Notes under the pieces: model-generated
Told to the model about the DNA's origin: nothing
Seen by the model: only the letters and a program-made list of their open reading frames with translations
The model's database searches: none
Made by a program: the position numbers and the translations under genes
Assembly (NCBI GenBank): GCA_944326525.1
Contig: CALVEG010000004.1
Location: forward strand, 62,001 to 126,000
Direction: 5' to 3'
Origin: Candidatus Gastranaerophilales bacterium
Lineage (GTDB): Bacteria > Cyanobacteriota > Vampirovibrionia > Gastranaerophilales > Gastranaerophilaceae
Length of the DNA stretch: 64,000 bases
Shown: positions 16,089-24,496 of the stretch, piece by piece
Position numbering within the stretch: position 1 is the stretch's first letter
Layout: each line of letters starts with the position of its first letter

Positions 16089-17492
16089 TTGAAAAAGGTT
16101 ATATCTACAGCGATAATACTAAGTTTAACAGCAATTCAATTAACCCCTTGTTTTGGCATGGAAGAAACTAAAACAACTACCGCGACTCCAAAACAATTCA
16201 AAAGCATGGTTAAAAAAGACAAAAAAAATACAAGTGATGATTACAAGTATGAATATGTAAATCTTGATTGGTGGAGCATTTTCAATGACGATTTATTAAA
16301 AGGTTACATTGAAAAAGCTATAATGAACAATTACGATTTAAAGATGGCAACATTGAATGTTGAAGAATTTTATCAACAGACAAGAATTCAATTTGCAAAC
16401 GAATTACCGATGGCAGCAGTAGGAGGCGGTCCAGCTTTAGTCAAAATGCCAGACAGTACAAGTACTGACGGTGTATTTGGGCTTCCTTTTATAGTAAACT
16501 ATGAAGCTGACATCTTCTTAAAAAACCATGACAAAACAAAATCTTCGAAAAAACTTTACGAAAATTCAAAATTTGATGAAAGAGCAGCCTATATTTCAAT
16601 TGCAGGCGCAGTAGGCTCAACTTATTTAAATATTGTGAATTTAGATAAAGCAATTGAAATTCAAACAGAAATTGTTTCATTAAGAAAAAAAATATATGAA
16701 CTTATGAAACTTAGCAATGATGAAGGCTTAACTTCAACTGCAGATACAGTAAGAGCAAACAAAGCCTTCGTACAAAGCGAAACAGATTTAACAGAACTCA
16801 ACAAACAAAGAGAAATCCTGATTAACCAGATGTATGTATTAATAGGTGAAAGTCCCGAAAGCGGGAAAACACTTGAGAGGAAGAAACTTGACGAAATCAC
16901 ATATAATCATGCGATTCCGGATTATATAGAATCCGACGTAATAATGCAGCGTCCGGATTATTTAAAAGCTGAAAACAGTGTTGAAAAAGCAGGAATTGAT
17001 GTAAGAGTGGCAAAGAAAGAATTTCTTCCGTCAATTAACCTTACAGGGCTTGCTTTATTTAACACAAGCAATATTGGAGATTTATTTAATCTAAGGAATT
17101 CAATCTATGCACTTGGCGGTGGATTTTTATTGCCGTTGTTCACAGGCGGACAAAAAGTTGCAAATTTAAGACTTAAAAAAGCAACCTATGAAAGAATTCT
17201 CCAGAACTACTACAAAACTAATTTAACAGCCATTCAGGAAGTTAATGATGCGCTTGTAAAGGTTAGAAAAGACAAAGAAAAAGTTGACCAAACCTTAAAA
17301 CAGGCAAACCTTGAAAAAGCAGATTATAAATTTTCTGAAATGAAATACAAAGAAGGCACTATCTCTCTATTGGATTTAATTCAACAGAAAGAAAACTTGC
17401 TTTATATGGACCAACTTGTAGCACAGAATAAAGTTGAATTTATGATTGACTACATAGGCCTTTATAAAGCAACCGGAAGCAAACTACAATAA
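16089..17492 (+). CDS. TolC/OprM-family outer-membrane efflux channel
   Basis: The start is a TTG at 16089 after AAGAGG; no ATG fits. The 467-residue product has an N-terminal signal peptide (KKVISTAIILSLTAIQ) and the NodT/OprM opening YVNLDWWSIFNDD...NNYDLKMATLNVEE. Two structural repeats follow, each with long coiled-coil helices, ending in KEGTISLLDLIQQKENLL. LTPC near the cleavage site is a poor lipobox, so lipidation is uncertain. It would complete the EmrAB-type pump encoded divergently and is probably under the same MarR control. Confidence 0.92.
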   Translation: MKKVISTAIILSLTAIQLTPCFGMEETKTTTATPKQFKSMVKKDKKNTSDDYKYEYVNLDWWSIFNDDLLKGYIEKAIMNNYDLKMATLNVEEFYQQTRIQFANELPMAAVGGGPALVKMPDSTSTDGVFGLPFIVNYEADIFLKNHDKTKSSKKLYENSKFDERAAYISIAGAVGSTYLNIVNLDKAIEIQTEIVSLRKKIYELMKLSNDEGLTSTADTVRANKAFVQSETDLTELNKQREILINQMYVLIGESPESGKTLERKKLDEITYNHAIPDYIESDVIMQRPDYLKAENSVEKAGIDVRVAKKEFLPSINLTGLALFNTSNIGDLFNLRNSIYALGGGFLLPLFTGGQKVANLRLKKATYERILQNYYKTNLTAIQEVNDALVKVRKDKEKVDQTLKQANLEKADYKFSEMKYKEGTISLLDLIQQKENLLYMDQLVAQNKVEFMIDYIGLYKATGSKLQ

Positions 17493-17527
17493 TCATCACC
17501 TCTTTACTTTTAATCGAAAAGTGAAGC

Positions 17528-17560
17528 GCCGGTAATTCCCGTTACCGGCTTTTTATTTTT
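17528..17560 (+). terminator. Terminator after the TolC-like gene
   Basis: GCCGGTAA pairs with TTACCGGC, followed by TTTTTATTTTT. Confidence 0.9.
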
Positions 17561-17597
17561 ATAAATTAGATTCTACCATAAAAATTTCAAAATAGAC

Positions 17598-17672
17598 AAA
17601 AAAAAGCCGTCTTTTTAATAAGAACGGCTACCAGACTTGGGGAGGAGGTATGAAAAACTTTCGTTTTTCATA
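17598..17672 (-). ncRNA. Candidate Yfr1-like antisense-type sRNA
   Basis: On the minus strand, a 10-bp hairpin (17672-17649; TATGAAAAAC, loop GAAA, then GTTTTTCATA) is followed by an unpaired CU-rich stretch beginning CCTCCTCCCC (17648 downward). A terminator hairpin comes next (AGCCGT...ACGGCT, 17629-17605) with a run of seven or more T. Cyanobacterial Yfr1 has the same plan: short 5' stem-loop, exposed CU-rich motif that pairs with ribosome sites, terminator stem. The core CCTCCT is complementary to AGGAGG. The plus-strand AGGAGG has only one base before an ATG that lies inside the hairpin, so it is not a gene start. No strong promoter was identified; TATAGAT at about 17680 is a candidate -10. 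Confidence 0.6.
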
Positions 17673-17769
17673 TCTATATTTTCTTAATCGGCCAAAAGAA
17701 AAAAACATTTAAAAATAATTTATAAATATCCTACAAATGAAGTAGATTTTATTTTTAGCAAAAATTTGC

Positions 17770-17775
17770 TATAAT
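17770..17775 (+). promoter_or_regulatory. -10 box of a probable leaderless transcript
   Basis: TATAAT ends six bases before ATG 17782, with no ribosome site between. Confidence 0.6.
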
Positions 17776-17781
17776 ATTTTT

Positions 17782-18528
17782 ATGAAAGAAAATGAAAAAA
17801 ATTATGAAGATTTTATTTCAACAGTAAGCCACGAATTAAGAACACCTTTGACATCAATAAGAGGATTTGCTCAAACAATGCTGGCTTCTTGGGACAAGCT
17901 TGACGATGAGAACAAAAAGAAATTTTTAAAAATAATTGAAGATCAATCGAACAGGCTTATCAATTTGGTAGAGAACATGCTATCCGTGACAAAAGTTTCA
18001 CTAAACAAAGACACTGTTATCCTAAAAGAAATCTGCATTTCCGGTATAATAGAAACCGTTGTCCAAGTAATAAAAAGTCAGTATCCCGACAAAAAATTTG
18101 AAATAAATACAGACCGCAAAACTCCTGCCATACTTGCAGATAAGGATAAATTCACTCAAATAATCACAAACATAATAGAAAATGCGGCAAAATACGGAGA
18201 AGAGAATTCTACAATAAAAATTACAACAAATTTTTCAGGCAGTAATAATTATGTATCAATAAAAGTTACAAACACAGGGATAGGAATAGCGGAAGAAGAT
18301 TACGCAAAAATATTTACAAAATTTTCAAGGTTAGACAGCCCTTTAACAAGAAAAGTTCAAGGAAGCGGGCTCGGGCTTTATATCACAAAAAATCTGGTGG
18401 AAAAAATGGACGGCAAAATTTCAGTCAAATCAATTCCTGATAAAGACGGGCAATATCTAACAACATTTGAAGTTCTAATGCCAGCCTGCGATGTCGAGAA
18501 ACAAGCGAGGGCAAAATGCAATATGTAA
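17782..18528 (+). CDS. Cytoplasmic sensor histidine kinase without an input domain
   Basis: The 248-residue kinase starts almost directly at the dimerisation domain: phospho-acceptor His17 in STVSHELRTPLTS, then the ATPase domain with N box NIIENAAKYG, G1 NTGIGIAEED, F box FTKFSRL and G2 GSGLGLYITKNL. It has no membrane helix, PAS or GAF domain, so its signal must come from a partner or from the promoter. Its last 13 bp overlap the response regulator gene, so the two are coupled. Translation is probably leaderless. Confidence 0.93.
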   Translation: MKENEKNYEDFISTVSHELRTPLTSIRGFAQTMLASWDKLDDENKKKFLKIIEDQSNRLINLVENMLSVTKVSLNKDTVILKEICISGIIETVVQVIKSQYPDKKFEINTDRKTPAILADKDKFTQIITNIIENAAKYGEENSTIKITTNFSGSNNYVSIKVTNTGIGIAEEDYAKIFTKFSRLDSPLTRKVQGSGLGLYITKNLVEKMDGKISVKSIPDKDGQYLTTFEVLMPACDVEKQARAKCNM

Positions 18529-19820
18529 CGCTTATTATCGACAAACGCCGAGAACTTTCGGTCAAATATAAAAAAATGCTTGAGAACAGTCTTTCAACGG
18601 TAATCATCAGCAAAAGCCTGCTTTCAGCAATGAAAATCATACAAGATAAAGAACCTGATTTAATAATAATTTCAGACAGTATTGACAGTGACCAATGCGA
18701 TTATTGCAAGCAGATAAGAGCGTTAACATACAATATGCGCCCGATAATCATAGCACTTTCAAAATCTGCAGAGCTTCAAGACAGATTAAATGTGCTTTCT
18801 TCAGGTGCAGACGACTTTATAAGCGAACCGGTTAATAGCGAGGAATTTCTCATGAGGATAACCGCACACCTAAGACGTGAATCGGAATCTAATCTTGATA
18901 ATACAACGCTTCTGCCAAACAAAAATTATACACTCAGAGCCCTAAGACGCACGGTAACATCTAAAAATCCTTGGGGCTGTTTATACATAACTATCGAAAA
19001 CTTTAAAACATACCGTGAAACCTATACCGAACTAGCTTCGGACAAACTGGTTCAAACTTTTTGCGCTATTATGCAATCCGCATTGAGTGATGATGATTAC
19101 TCCGGATGCCTTTCAGAAAATGAATTTATAATAATTACAAACCCGATAAAAGCCGAAAAAATAGCAAATTTCTTAACCTTTGCATTTGATTCTGTTGCTC
19201 CGAAATTTTATTCACCTCAAGATAAAGAAAGAGGCTACATAATTACCGAAGGCGACAATCAGACAGGCAGAAGATCAGGTTTTGTATATTTAACCATTGG
19301 TGTTGTCACAAATGAATTTAAAAAATACACAGACATAAAAAATCTTTTAACTGATCTTGCAAGCATTCACCACCTTGCAAACCTCCCAAACAGATCAAAT
19401 TATTTGATGGAAAGAGCTAAAATTTCAGGTAAAGATGCAATATATTCAAATGTTTACAACAATAAAATTGTAATAGTTGAACCGGATGAAGCTATGAAAG
19501 TTTTATTAAAAACGATTTTAGAACTTCAAGGTTATGAAGCCACAGTAATTGAAAATGGCGAAGATATTAGTATTTACGGGGACTCTCCTGCTGTCATAAT
19601 TCTTGATGCAGGACATGCGGATAACCTTAAAGGACTTAAAATCTGTAAAACCTTGAGAGAAAACTCCGACTTTAACAATACAAAAATTATCGTAACTTCG
19701 ATTTTCCATGATAAAGAGCTTATTTTGAATTGCGGTGCAGATCTTTACATGCCAAAACCCTACGAAATTTCAACTCTTGTAAAATGGATTAAAGTATTCA
19801 TTGACGAAGTTAACTATTAA
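18516..19820 (+). CDS. REC-GGDEF-REC response regulator with a dead cyclase domain
   Basis: The 434-residue protein has receiver domain 1 (about 1-120, phospho-acceptor Asp54 in IIISDSID), a GGDEF-fold domain (about 130-300) and receiver domain 2 (about 316-430, Asp364 in VIILDAGHADN, Lys in YMPKPYE). The cyclase signature is LSENEF instead of GG(D/E)EF, so c-di-GMP synthesis is not expected. Receiver 1 has EPV where the conserved Lys-Pro is normally found; receiver 2 keeps it. There is no DNA-binding domain. Output is probably by protein contact. The kinase encoded just upstream is the obvious partner. Confidence 0.9.
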   Translation: MQYVTLIIDKRRELSVKYKKMLENSLSTVIISKSLLSAMKIIQDKEPDLIIISDSIDSDQCDYCKQIRALTYNMRPIIIALSKSAELQDRLNVLSSGADDFISEPVNSEEFLMRITAHLRRESESNLDNTTLLPNKNYTLRALRRTVTSKNPWGCLYITIENFKTYRETYTELASDKLVQTFCAIMQSALSDDDYSGCLSENEFIIITNPIKAEKIANFLTFAFDSVAPKFYSPQDKERGYIITEGDNQTGRRSGFVYLTIGVVTNEFKKYTDIKNLLTDLASIHHLANLPNRSNYLMERAKISGKDAIYSNVYNNKIVIVEPDEAMKVLLKTILELQGYEATVIENGEDISIYGDSPAVIILDAGHADNLKGLKICKTLRENSDFNNTKIIVTSIFHDKELILNCGADLYMPKPYEISTLVKWIKVFIDEVNY

Positions 19821-19867
19821 AAATTATAAATAATATAATTTAGTTTTTTATTTTTTAGAATTCTTTT

Positions 19868-19956
19868 GGTGAGTCGTTTGACGCACCTTCCAATTTTAAA
19901 AAGTCGCAATAATCCATTAAAATAAAAAATGCAACGATAGCGAAGTGAGCATTAAT
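19868..19956 (+). repeat. Dispersed intergenic repeat, copy 1
   Basis: A small hairpin (GGTGAGTCGTTTGACGCACC, 19868-19887), then 43 bp, then a 26-bp conserved block at 19931-19956 whose core is ATAGCGAAGTGAGCA. Related copies lie at 46588-46673 (plus) and 58379-58461 (minus) with nearly the same internal distance. The linker resembles that of the third copy (TTCCAAT start, CAATAAT in the middle). Confidence 0.75.
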
Positions 19957-19983
19957 TATTTATCGCTATTTATCAACATATGA

Positions 19984-19989
19984 TATAAT
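19984..19989 (+). promoter_or_regulatory. -10 box of uvrC, probable leaderless transcript
   Basis: TATAAT ends seven bases before ATG 19997, and no ribosome site is present. Confidence 0.6.
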
Positions 19990-19996
19990 ATAAATT

Positions 19997-21661
19997 ATGA
20001 ACGAGAATTTGAAACAAAGTCTAAAACTGCTTCCCTCACTTCCCGGGTGTTATCTTTATTACAACAAAGATAATGAAATAATTTACGTTGGCAAGGCAAA
20101 AATTTTAAAACGCCGTGTAATGAGTTATTTCAATAAAAAACACCACGACAGCGTAAAAGTTCAGGTTCTTGTTTCGCAAATCGAGAGGCTTGAATATATA
20201 ATCACAAACACTGAAGTCGAAGCGCTTATTTTAGAAAGCCATCTGATAAAAAAACACAAACCCAAATACAATATTTTATTAAAAGACGATAAAAAATATC
20301 CATATTTTTTAGTAACAGATGAAGATTTTCCAAGAATTCAAGTTGTCCGCAAAAAAAACATGAACCCTGAAAAAGGTCGTTATTACGGCCCATACACAGA
20401 TGTAAGAGCGATGTATTCAACACTTGATTTTTTAAAAAAGATTTTTCCGCTCAAGCAGTGTAAAACCCCGAAATTTAAAGATCGTCCGTGCCTATACTAT
20501 CACATTGGAAGATGCATGGCGCCATGCCAGAACAAGGTTACGAGCGAAGAATACAAATCACTTGTAAATCAGGCAGAACTTTTCCTCTCCGGCAAACAAT
20601 CGGAATTGTTGGAGAAATTAAAAACACAAATGGAAAAATATGCCGCTGAAGAACAGTTTGAAAAAGCTGCACGACTTCGTGACAGTTATATGGATTTAAA
20701 AAAGACTCTTGAAAAACAACAGGTGGTTTATGAAAATACCAAACTTAACGAAGATATAATTTCTCTACTCTCAGAAGACGGAATCTTTGCAATCGTAATC
20801 CTTATGATAAGAGAAGGTCGATTAATTGATAAAAAAGATTTTGTATACGAAGTTGAAGAAGAGGACAAAGACGAATTTTTTGCAACATTTTTCAAAGAAT
20901 ACTACAATTCTCTTACCCTTGGTTATCCTGACAAAATAGTATCGAATGAACTTGAAAACCTCGGTGAAAAGGCGCTTTACGAAGAATGGCTTGAAATTTT
21001 AGCGAAAAAGAAAGTAAAAATCAGTTACGGCAAATCCGCTCAAGGAAAAGAACTTCAATCTCTTGCCGATAAAAATGCCAAAGTTGTTCTTGATAATGCA
21101 AAACTTAAAAAAATGTCCAAAATCCGTGATGATTTCAACGAAATCGGTTCTTACCTTGCAGAAAAGCTTCACCTTAAGAATTTTCCTCACAGAATTGAAT
21201 GCTACGATATTTCACACATTCAAGGAACAAATACCGTTGCATCTATGATAACCTTTATAAACGGACAAAGTAAAAAATCCGAATATAAAAAATTCAAAAT
21301 TAATACAACAGAAGGGAAACCTGATGACTTTCTTTCAATGAAAGAAGTTTTAACTCGACGGCTTAAACATCTTGGAGAAAAGAATTGGGACAAGCCTGAC
21401 TTAATGATCATAGACGGAGGAAAAGGTCAGCTTTCCAGCGTAATGGAAATTATCGAAGAATTAGGTGTTACAGACATTGATGTGGTAAGTTTAGCAAAAA
21501 AACACGAAGAAGTATTCTTGCCAAAACAATCCAATCCCGTAATTCTTCCACAAAACTCCAGTGCACTATTTTTATTCCAAAGAATCAGAGATGAAGCGCA
21601 CAGATTCGCAATAACATATCACAGAACCTTAAGATCAAAATCTATGACTAAAAAGAAATAA
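19997..21661 (+). CDS. uvrC: Excinuclease ABC subunit C lacking the C-terminal HhH domain
   Basis: The 554-residue protein makes the dual incisions in nucleotide excision repair with UvrA and UvrB. Present are the GIY-YIG nuclease (LPGCYLYYNKDNEIIYVGKAK split across the motif), the Cys-rich segment (YYHIGRCMAPCQ), the UVR motif (EKYAAEEQFEKAARLRD) and the RNase H-like nuclease (ECYDISHIQG; MIIDGGKGQLS). It stops at FAITYHRTLRSKSMTKKK, where usual UvrC proteins of about 600 residues continue into a helix-hairpin-helix DNA-binding domain. The DNA after the stop does not encode that domain in any frame I could see. Incision with altered substrate preference is possible. Confidence 0.95.
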   Translation: MNENLKQSLKLLPSLPGCYLYYNKDNEIIYVGKAKILKRRVMSYFNKKHHDSVKVQVLVSQIERLEYIITNTEVEALILESHLIKKHKPKYNILLKDDKKYPYFLVTDEDFPRIQVVRKKNMNPEKGRYYGPYTDVRAMYSTLDFLKKIFPLKQCKTPKFKDRPCLYYHIGRCMAPCQNKVTSEEYKSLVNQAELFLSGKQSELLEKLKTQMEKYAAEEQFEKAARLRDSYMDLKKTLEKQQVVYENTKLNEDIISLLSEDGIFAIVILMIREGRLIDKKDFVYEVEEEDKDEFFATFFKEYYNSLTLGYPDKIVSNELENLGEKALYEEWLEILAKKKVKISYGKSAQGKELQSLADKNAKVVLDNAKLKKMSKIRDDFNEIGSYLAEKLHLKNFPHRIECYDISHIQGTNTVASMITFINGQSKKSEYKKFKINTTEGKPDDFLSMKEVLTRRLKHLGEKNWDKPDLMIIDGGKGQLSSVMEIIEELGVTDIDVVSLAKKHEEVFLPKQSNPVILPQNSSALFLFQRIRDEAHRFAITYHRTLRSKSMTKKK

Positions 21662-21664
21662 CTA

Positions 21665-21994
21665 TTATGAATTGTCTAATTCAGCAAGTTTAATTGTTTT
21701 CCATTGTGCATCTAAAGATACAATAGTTGTATCCATACCAATCCATTGCATAACAAATCTTTCGTCCATTCCCAACCCGCCATCAATTTTGTTTACGTAA
21801 GGGAAAGAAAATGCAGCTTCTGAAATTCCTACTCTTATAATTACGTGAGGCTGACCGTAACGTTTTGAATTCATACTTACAGTCAAATTGTTATACCTTT
21901 GCAAACTCATATGCTTCAAACCTCTATAGTTTGAATGCTTATCAACAATATAATCTCTTAAATCCTGTGCCAGCTCGTTAAAAGTTTTACCCAT
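21665..21994 (-). CDS. Hypothetical protein, tandem paralogue A
   Basis: This 109-residue soluble protein begins MGKTFNELAQDLRDYIVDKH. It shares the pattern HSNYRGLKH...S.QRYNNL...HVIIRVGISEA...LGMDE..V..W with the next gene upstream (22039-22359). A helix of about 25 residues is followed by alternating hydrophobic residues suggesting a small sheet, and a C-terminal helix. I do not recognise the family. The pair may be an operon; the conserved YNNL and HVIIR(V/I)GISEA cores are the best handles for a profile search. Confidence 0.65.
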   Translation of the reverse strand: MGKTFNELAQDLRDYIVDKHSNYRGLKHMSLQRYNNLTVSMNSKRYGQPHVIIRVGISEAAFSFPYVNKIDGGLGMDERFVMQWIGMDTTIVSLDAQWKTIKLAELDNS

Positions 21995-22038
21995 ATAAAC
22001 TCATCCAATCATATAACCATTACCATTATAACATTATT

Positions 22039-22359
22039 TTATGCAGAATACAACCTGGCAGTTGTCCATAAAGAACCAAGCTCCTGTTGTATCGCCGGAA
22101 GCTGCAACCAACGTTGAACATATTTCTCATCCATACCAAGTGTTCCGGTAAAAATAAGAGCCTCAGGTAAAATCATTACAGCCTCTGAAATTCCTATCCT
22201 TATTATTACATGATACGTTTGATAAATCTCTGCATCCATTCTTAATTGCAAATTATTATATCTTTCAACTGAAACGTTTTTTAAACCTTTATAGTTTGAA
22301 TGACAGTCTATTATATAATTCTTTAAATTTTGCCCGAGTTCGTGGAATGATTTTGCCAT
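22039..22359 (-). CDS. Hypothetical protein, tandem paralogue B
   Basis: This 106-residue paralogue of the preceding protein has the same core motifs (CHSNYKGLKN, ERYNNLQLRM, HVIIRIGISEAV, LGMDEKYVQRWL). The C-terminal third has diverged, suggesting an old duplication with different partners or ligands. It has no signal peptide or membrane segment. It lies downstream of the UPF0210 gene on the same strand, 68 bp away. Confidence 0.65.
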   Translation of the reverse strand: MAKSFHELGQNLKNYIIDCHSNYKGLKNVSVERYNNLQLRMDAEIYQTYHVIIRIGISEAVMILPEALIFTGTLGMDEKYVQRWLQLPAIQQELGSLWTTARLYSA

Positions 22360-22427
22360 CTAAGTTTACTCTAATACCTCGTATTATTATTCTATGCCCG
22401 TTTTAACAAAAAAATATTTTTTTGTTA

Positions 22428-23789
22428 TTAATTGTTAAGTGAATGAATAGGTGCCGGAATTCTGCCGCCTCGTCTTACAAAATTAGAAGAAGAAAGTCCG
22501 TTTACTTTCATAATTGGCGCTTCTCCTAACAATCCACCCCAAGAAACACTATCGCCGACAGTTTTTCCAATTGCAGGAATAATCCTAACAGCTGTTGTTT
22601 TTTTGTTAATCATTCCGATAGCCATTTCATCCGCAATAATTCCAGCAATAGTATCAACTGAAGTGTCACCAGGAATTGCAATCATATCAAGCCCAACAGA
22701 ACAAACTGACGTCATTGCTTCAAGTTTATCGAATGTTAAGCAACCTTTTGCAGCCGCCTCAATCATCCCTGCATCTTCAGAAACAGGAATAAATGCGCCT
22801 GAAAGCCCCCCGACATGAGAACTTGCCATTATTCCGCCTTTTTTAACAGCATCATTAAGCATTGCAAGAGCTGCTGTTGTTCCATGCGCACCTGCATGCT
22901 CTAATCCCATCGCCTGAAAAATTCCTGCAACACTATCTCCAATTGCTGGTGTAGGAGCCAAAGAAAGATCTATTACTCCAAATGGAATCCCCAATCTTGC
23001 CGCTAATTTCCTGCCGATTAGCTCTCCTGTCGTTGTAATTTTAAAAGCAGTCTGCTTAATTTTATTCGCTAACACGCTCATATCGGCGTCTTTAGGCAAA
23101 TCTTCCACCGCAGCTCTTACAACTCCAGGACCTGATACTCCGACATTTAAAGCACATTCAGGCTCTCCCATTCCGCAAAAAGCTCCTGCCATAAAAGGAT
23201 TGTCCCCTGGAGAATTGCAAAAACATACTAATTTTGCTGCACCAATACAATCTTTATCTTTCGTCATCTCTGCTGATTTTTTTATAATTTCTGCCATCTT
23301 CAAAACAGCATCCATATTAATCCCGGCCTTTGATGAGGCTAAATTAACAGATGAACACAAAAAATCAGTCTTTGATAATGCTTCAGGAATACTTTCGATT
23401 AACAGATTGTCGCCCCTTGTACAACCCTTTTCTACAAGTGCTGAAAACCCGCCAATAAAATTTACTCCGACTTCTTTCCCTGCCATATCCAAGGTTTGTG
23501 CAATTTTTACATAATCAGGATTTTTACAAGCTTCCCCTATTAACGAAATTGGAGTAACCGAAATCCTTTTATTTATTATCGGAATTGAATATTCATTTTC
23601 CAATTCATTTGCATACTCAACCAAATTTGCGGCATATTTTTTTATCTTGTTATAAATATTTTCACAAACTCTGTTTACGTCACTGTCCATACAATCACGT
23701 AAACTCAATGCAAGCGTTACAGTTCTTATATCAAGATTGTAAAGCTTTATCATATTTATTGTTTCTAATATATAATTCTCGTTAATCAT
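22428..23789 (-). CDS. UPF0210 (PFL-like, DUF711) family protein
   Basis: The 453-residue protein matches the UPF0210 family: [82 protein letters not shown] and [18 protein letters not shown]. Members have a pyruvate-formate-lyase-like fold but no established reaction, and usually neighbour an ACT-domain gene, absent here. ATG 23789 overlaps the end of the ZorB-like gene by 8 bp, so translation is probably coupled; a TTG two codons earlier is possible. The coupling to a motor-like pair is unusual. Confidence 0.88.
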   Translation of the reverse strand: MINENYILETINMIKLYNLDIRTVTLALSLRDCMDSDVNRVCENIYNKIKKYAANLVEYANELENEYSIPIINKRISVTPISLIGEACKNPDYVKIAQTLDMAGKEVGVNFIGGFSALVEKGCTRGDNLLIESIPEALSKTDFLCSSVNLASSKAGINMDAVLKMAEIIKKSAEMTKDKDCIGAAKLVCFCNSPGDNPFMAGAFCGMGEPECALNVGVSGPGVVRAAVEDLPKDADMSVLANKIKQTAFKITTTGELIGRKLAARLGIPFGVIDLSLAPTPAIGDSVAGIFQAMGLEHAGAHGTTAALAMLNDAVKKGGIMASSHVGGLSGAFIPVSEDAGMIEAAAKGCLTFDKLEAMTSVCSVGLDMIAIPGDTSVDTIAGIIADEMAIGMINKKTTAVRIIPAIGKTVGDSVSWGGLLGEAPIMKVNGLSSSNFVRRGGRIPAPIHSLNN

Positions 23790-24483
23790 TTCCAAAATTT
23801 AATCCAAATATTTGTGCAAAATTGCGTGCTTTAACTCTCAACTTTAATTCTACACGTCTGCTCTTGTTATAATCTTCTTTTCCATCTACTATCACAGGAT
23901 CTGAAAAACTTTTCCCTTCTACAACAAGCATTTTGCGAAGTTTTTCACTGTTTGCTTTATCGTAACTTGTCTTTAATATAGCGTATTGAGCAACTGCATT
24001 TGCCCTTAGCAAACTTAATTCCATATTCTTTGCGAACTGCTCGTCTTTTGTTTTAAGCCCTGCAAAAGACTGTGAGTCTGTATGACCTTGAATTACAATA
24101 TCTGCAATATTGTCACGCAAAATTTCTTTTGAATATATAGTATCCAAATATATCGGAATAAATTTATCCAAATATGCCTTGCCCTTGGGAGAAAGTGTAT
24201 AACTATTTAATTCAAAAAGTTCCAGATTTGAAATCTTAACATTTCCTGTTAAACGATCAATTTCGGCATCAATTTTTGCTTCTTTAAGCTTTGCTGCAAG
24301 TTCTTGAGTTGCTTTCATCTGGCTTTCTTGAAGCTTAACGGTTTCCTGCGTAAAACCGGTCATTGCAAAAACGAACAATGTCATAAAGATAATTGCAAGA
24401 CCTAACATCAAGTCGGCCATCGTGGTCCAGAATATATTATCTGCCGCTTCTTCCTGTATTGATTTTTTAGCCCCGATTGCCAT
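23782..24483 (-). CDS. ZorB/MotB-like protein with OmpA-type peptidoglycan-binding domain
   Basis: The 233-residue protein has one N-terminal membrane helix with an Asp at its start ([17 protein letters not shown]; Asp24), the position of the proton-binding Asp in MotB and ZorB. A linker follows and then an OmpA-like domain ([34 protein letters not shown]) that would grip the cell wall. It lies 13 bp after its ZorA-like partner. The pair resembles the Zorya anti-phage motor, but no ZorC, ZorD or ZorE gene is visible here. A cell-envelope motor of another kind is equally possible. Confidence 0.75.
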   Translation of the reverse strand: MAIGAKKSIQEEAADNIFWTTMADLMLGLAIIFMTLFVFAMTGFTQETVKLQESQMKATQELAAKLKEAKIDAEIDRLTGNVKISNLELFELNSYTLSPKGKAYLDKFIPIYLDTIYSKEILRDNIADIVIQGHTDSQSFAGLKTKDEQFAKNMELSLLRANAVAQYAILKTSYDKANSEKLRKMLVVEGKSFSDPVIVDGKEDYNKSRRVELKLRVKARNFAQIFGLNFGND

Positions 24484-24496
24484 TTACCAAATCTCC

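Noticed and set aside
17650-17709. Small plus-strand ORF after AGGAGGT
   Set aside because: Only one base separates AGGAGG from the ATG, and the ATG is inside a hairpin. The minus-strand sRNA explains the structure better.
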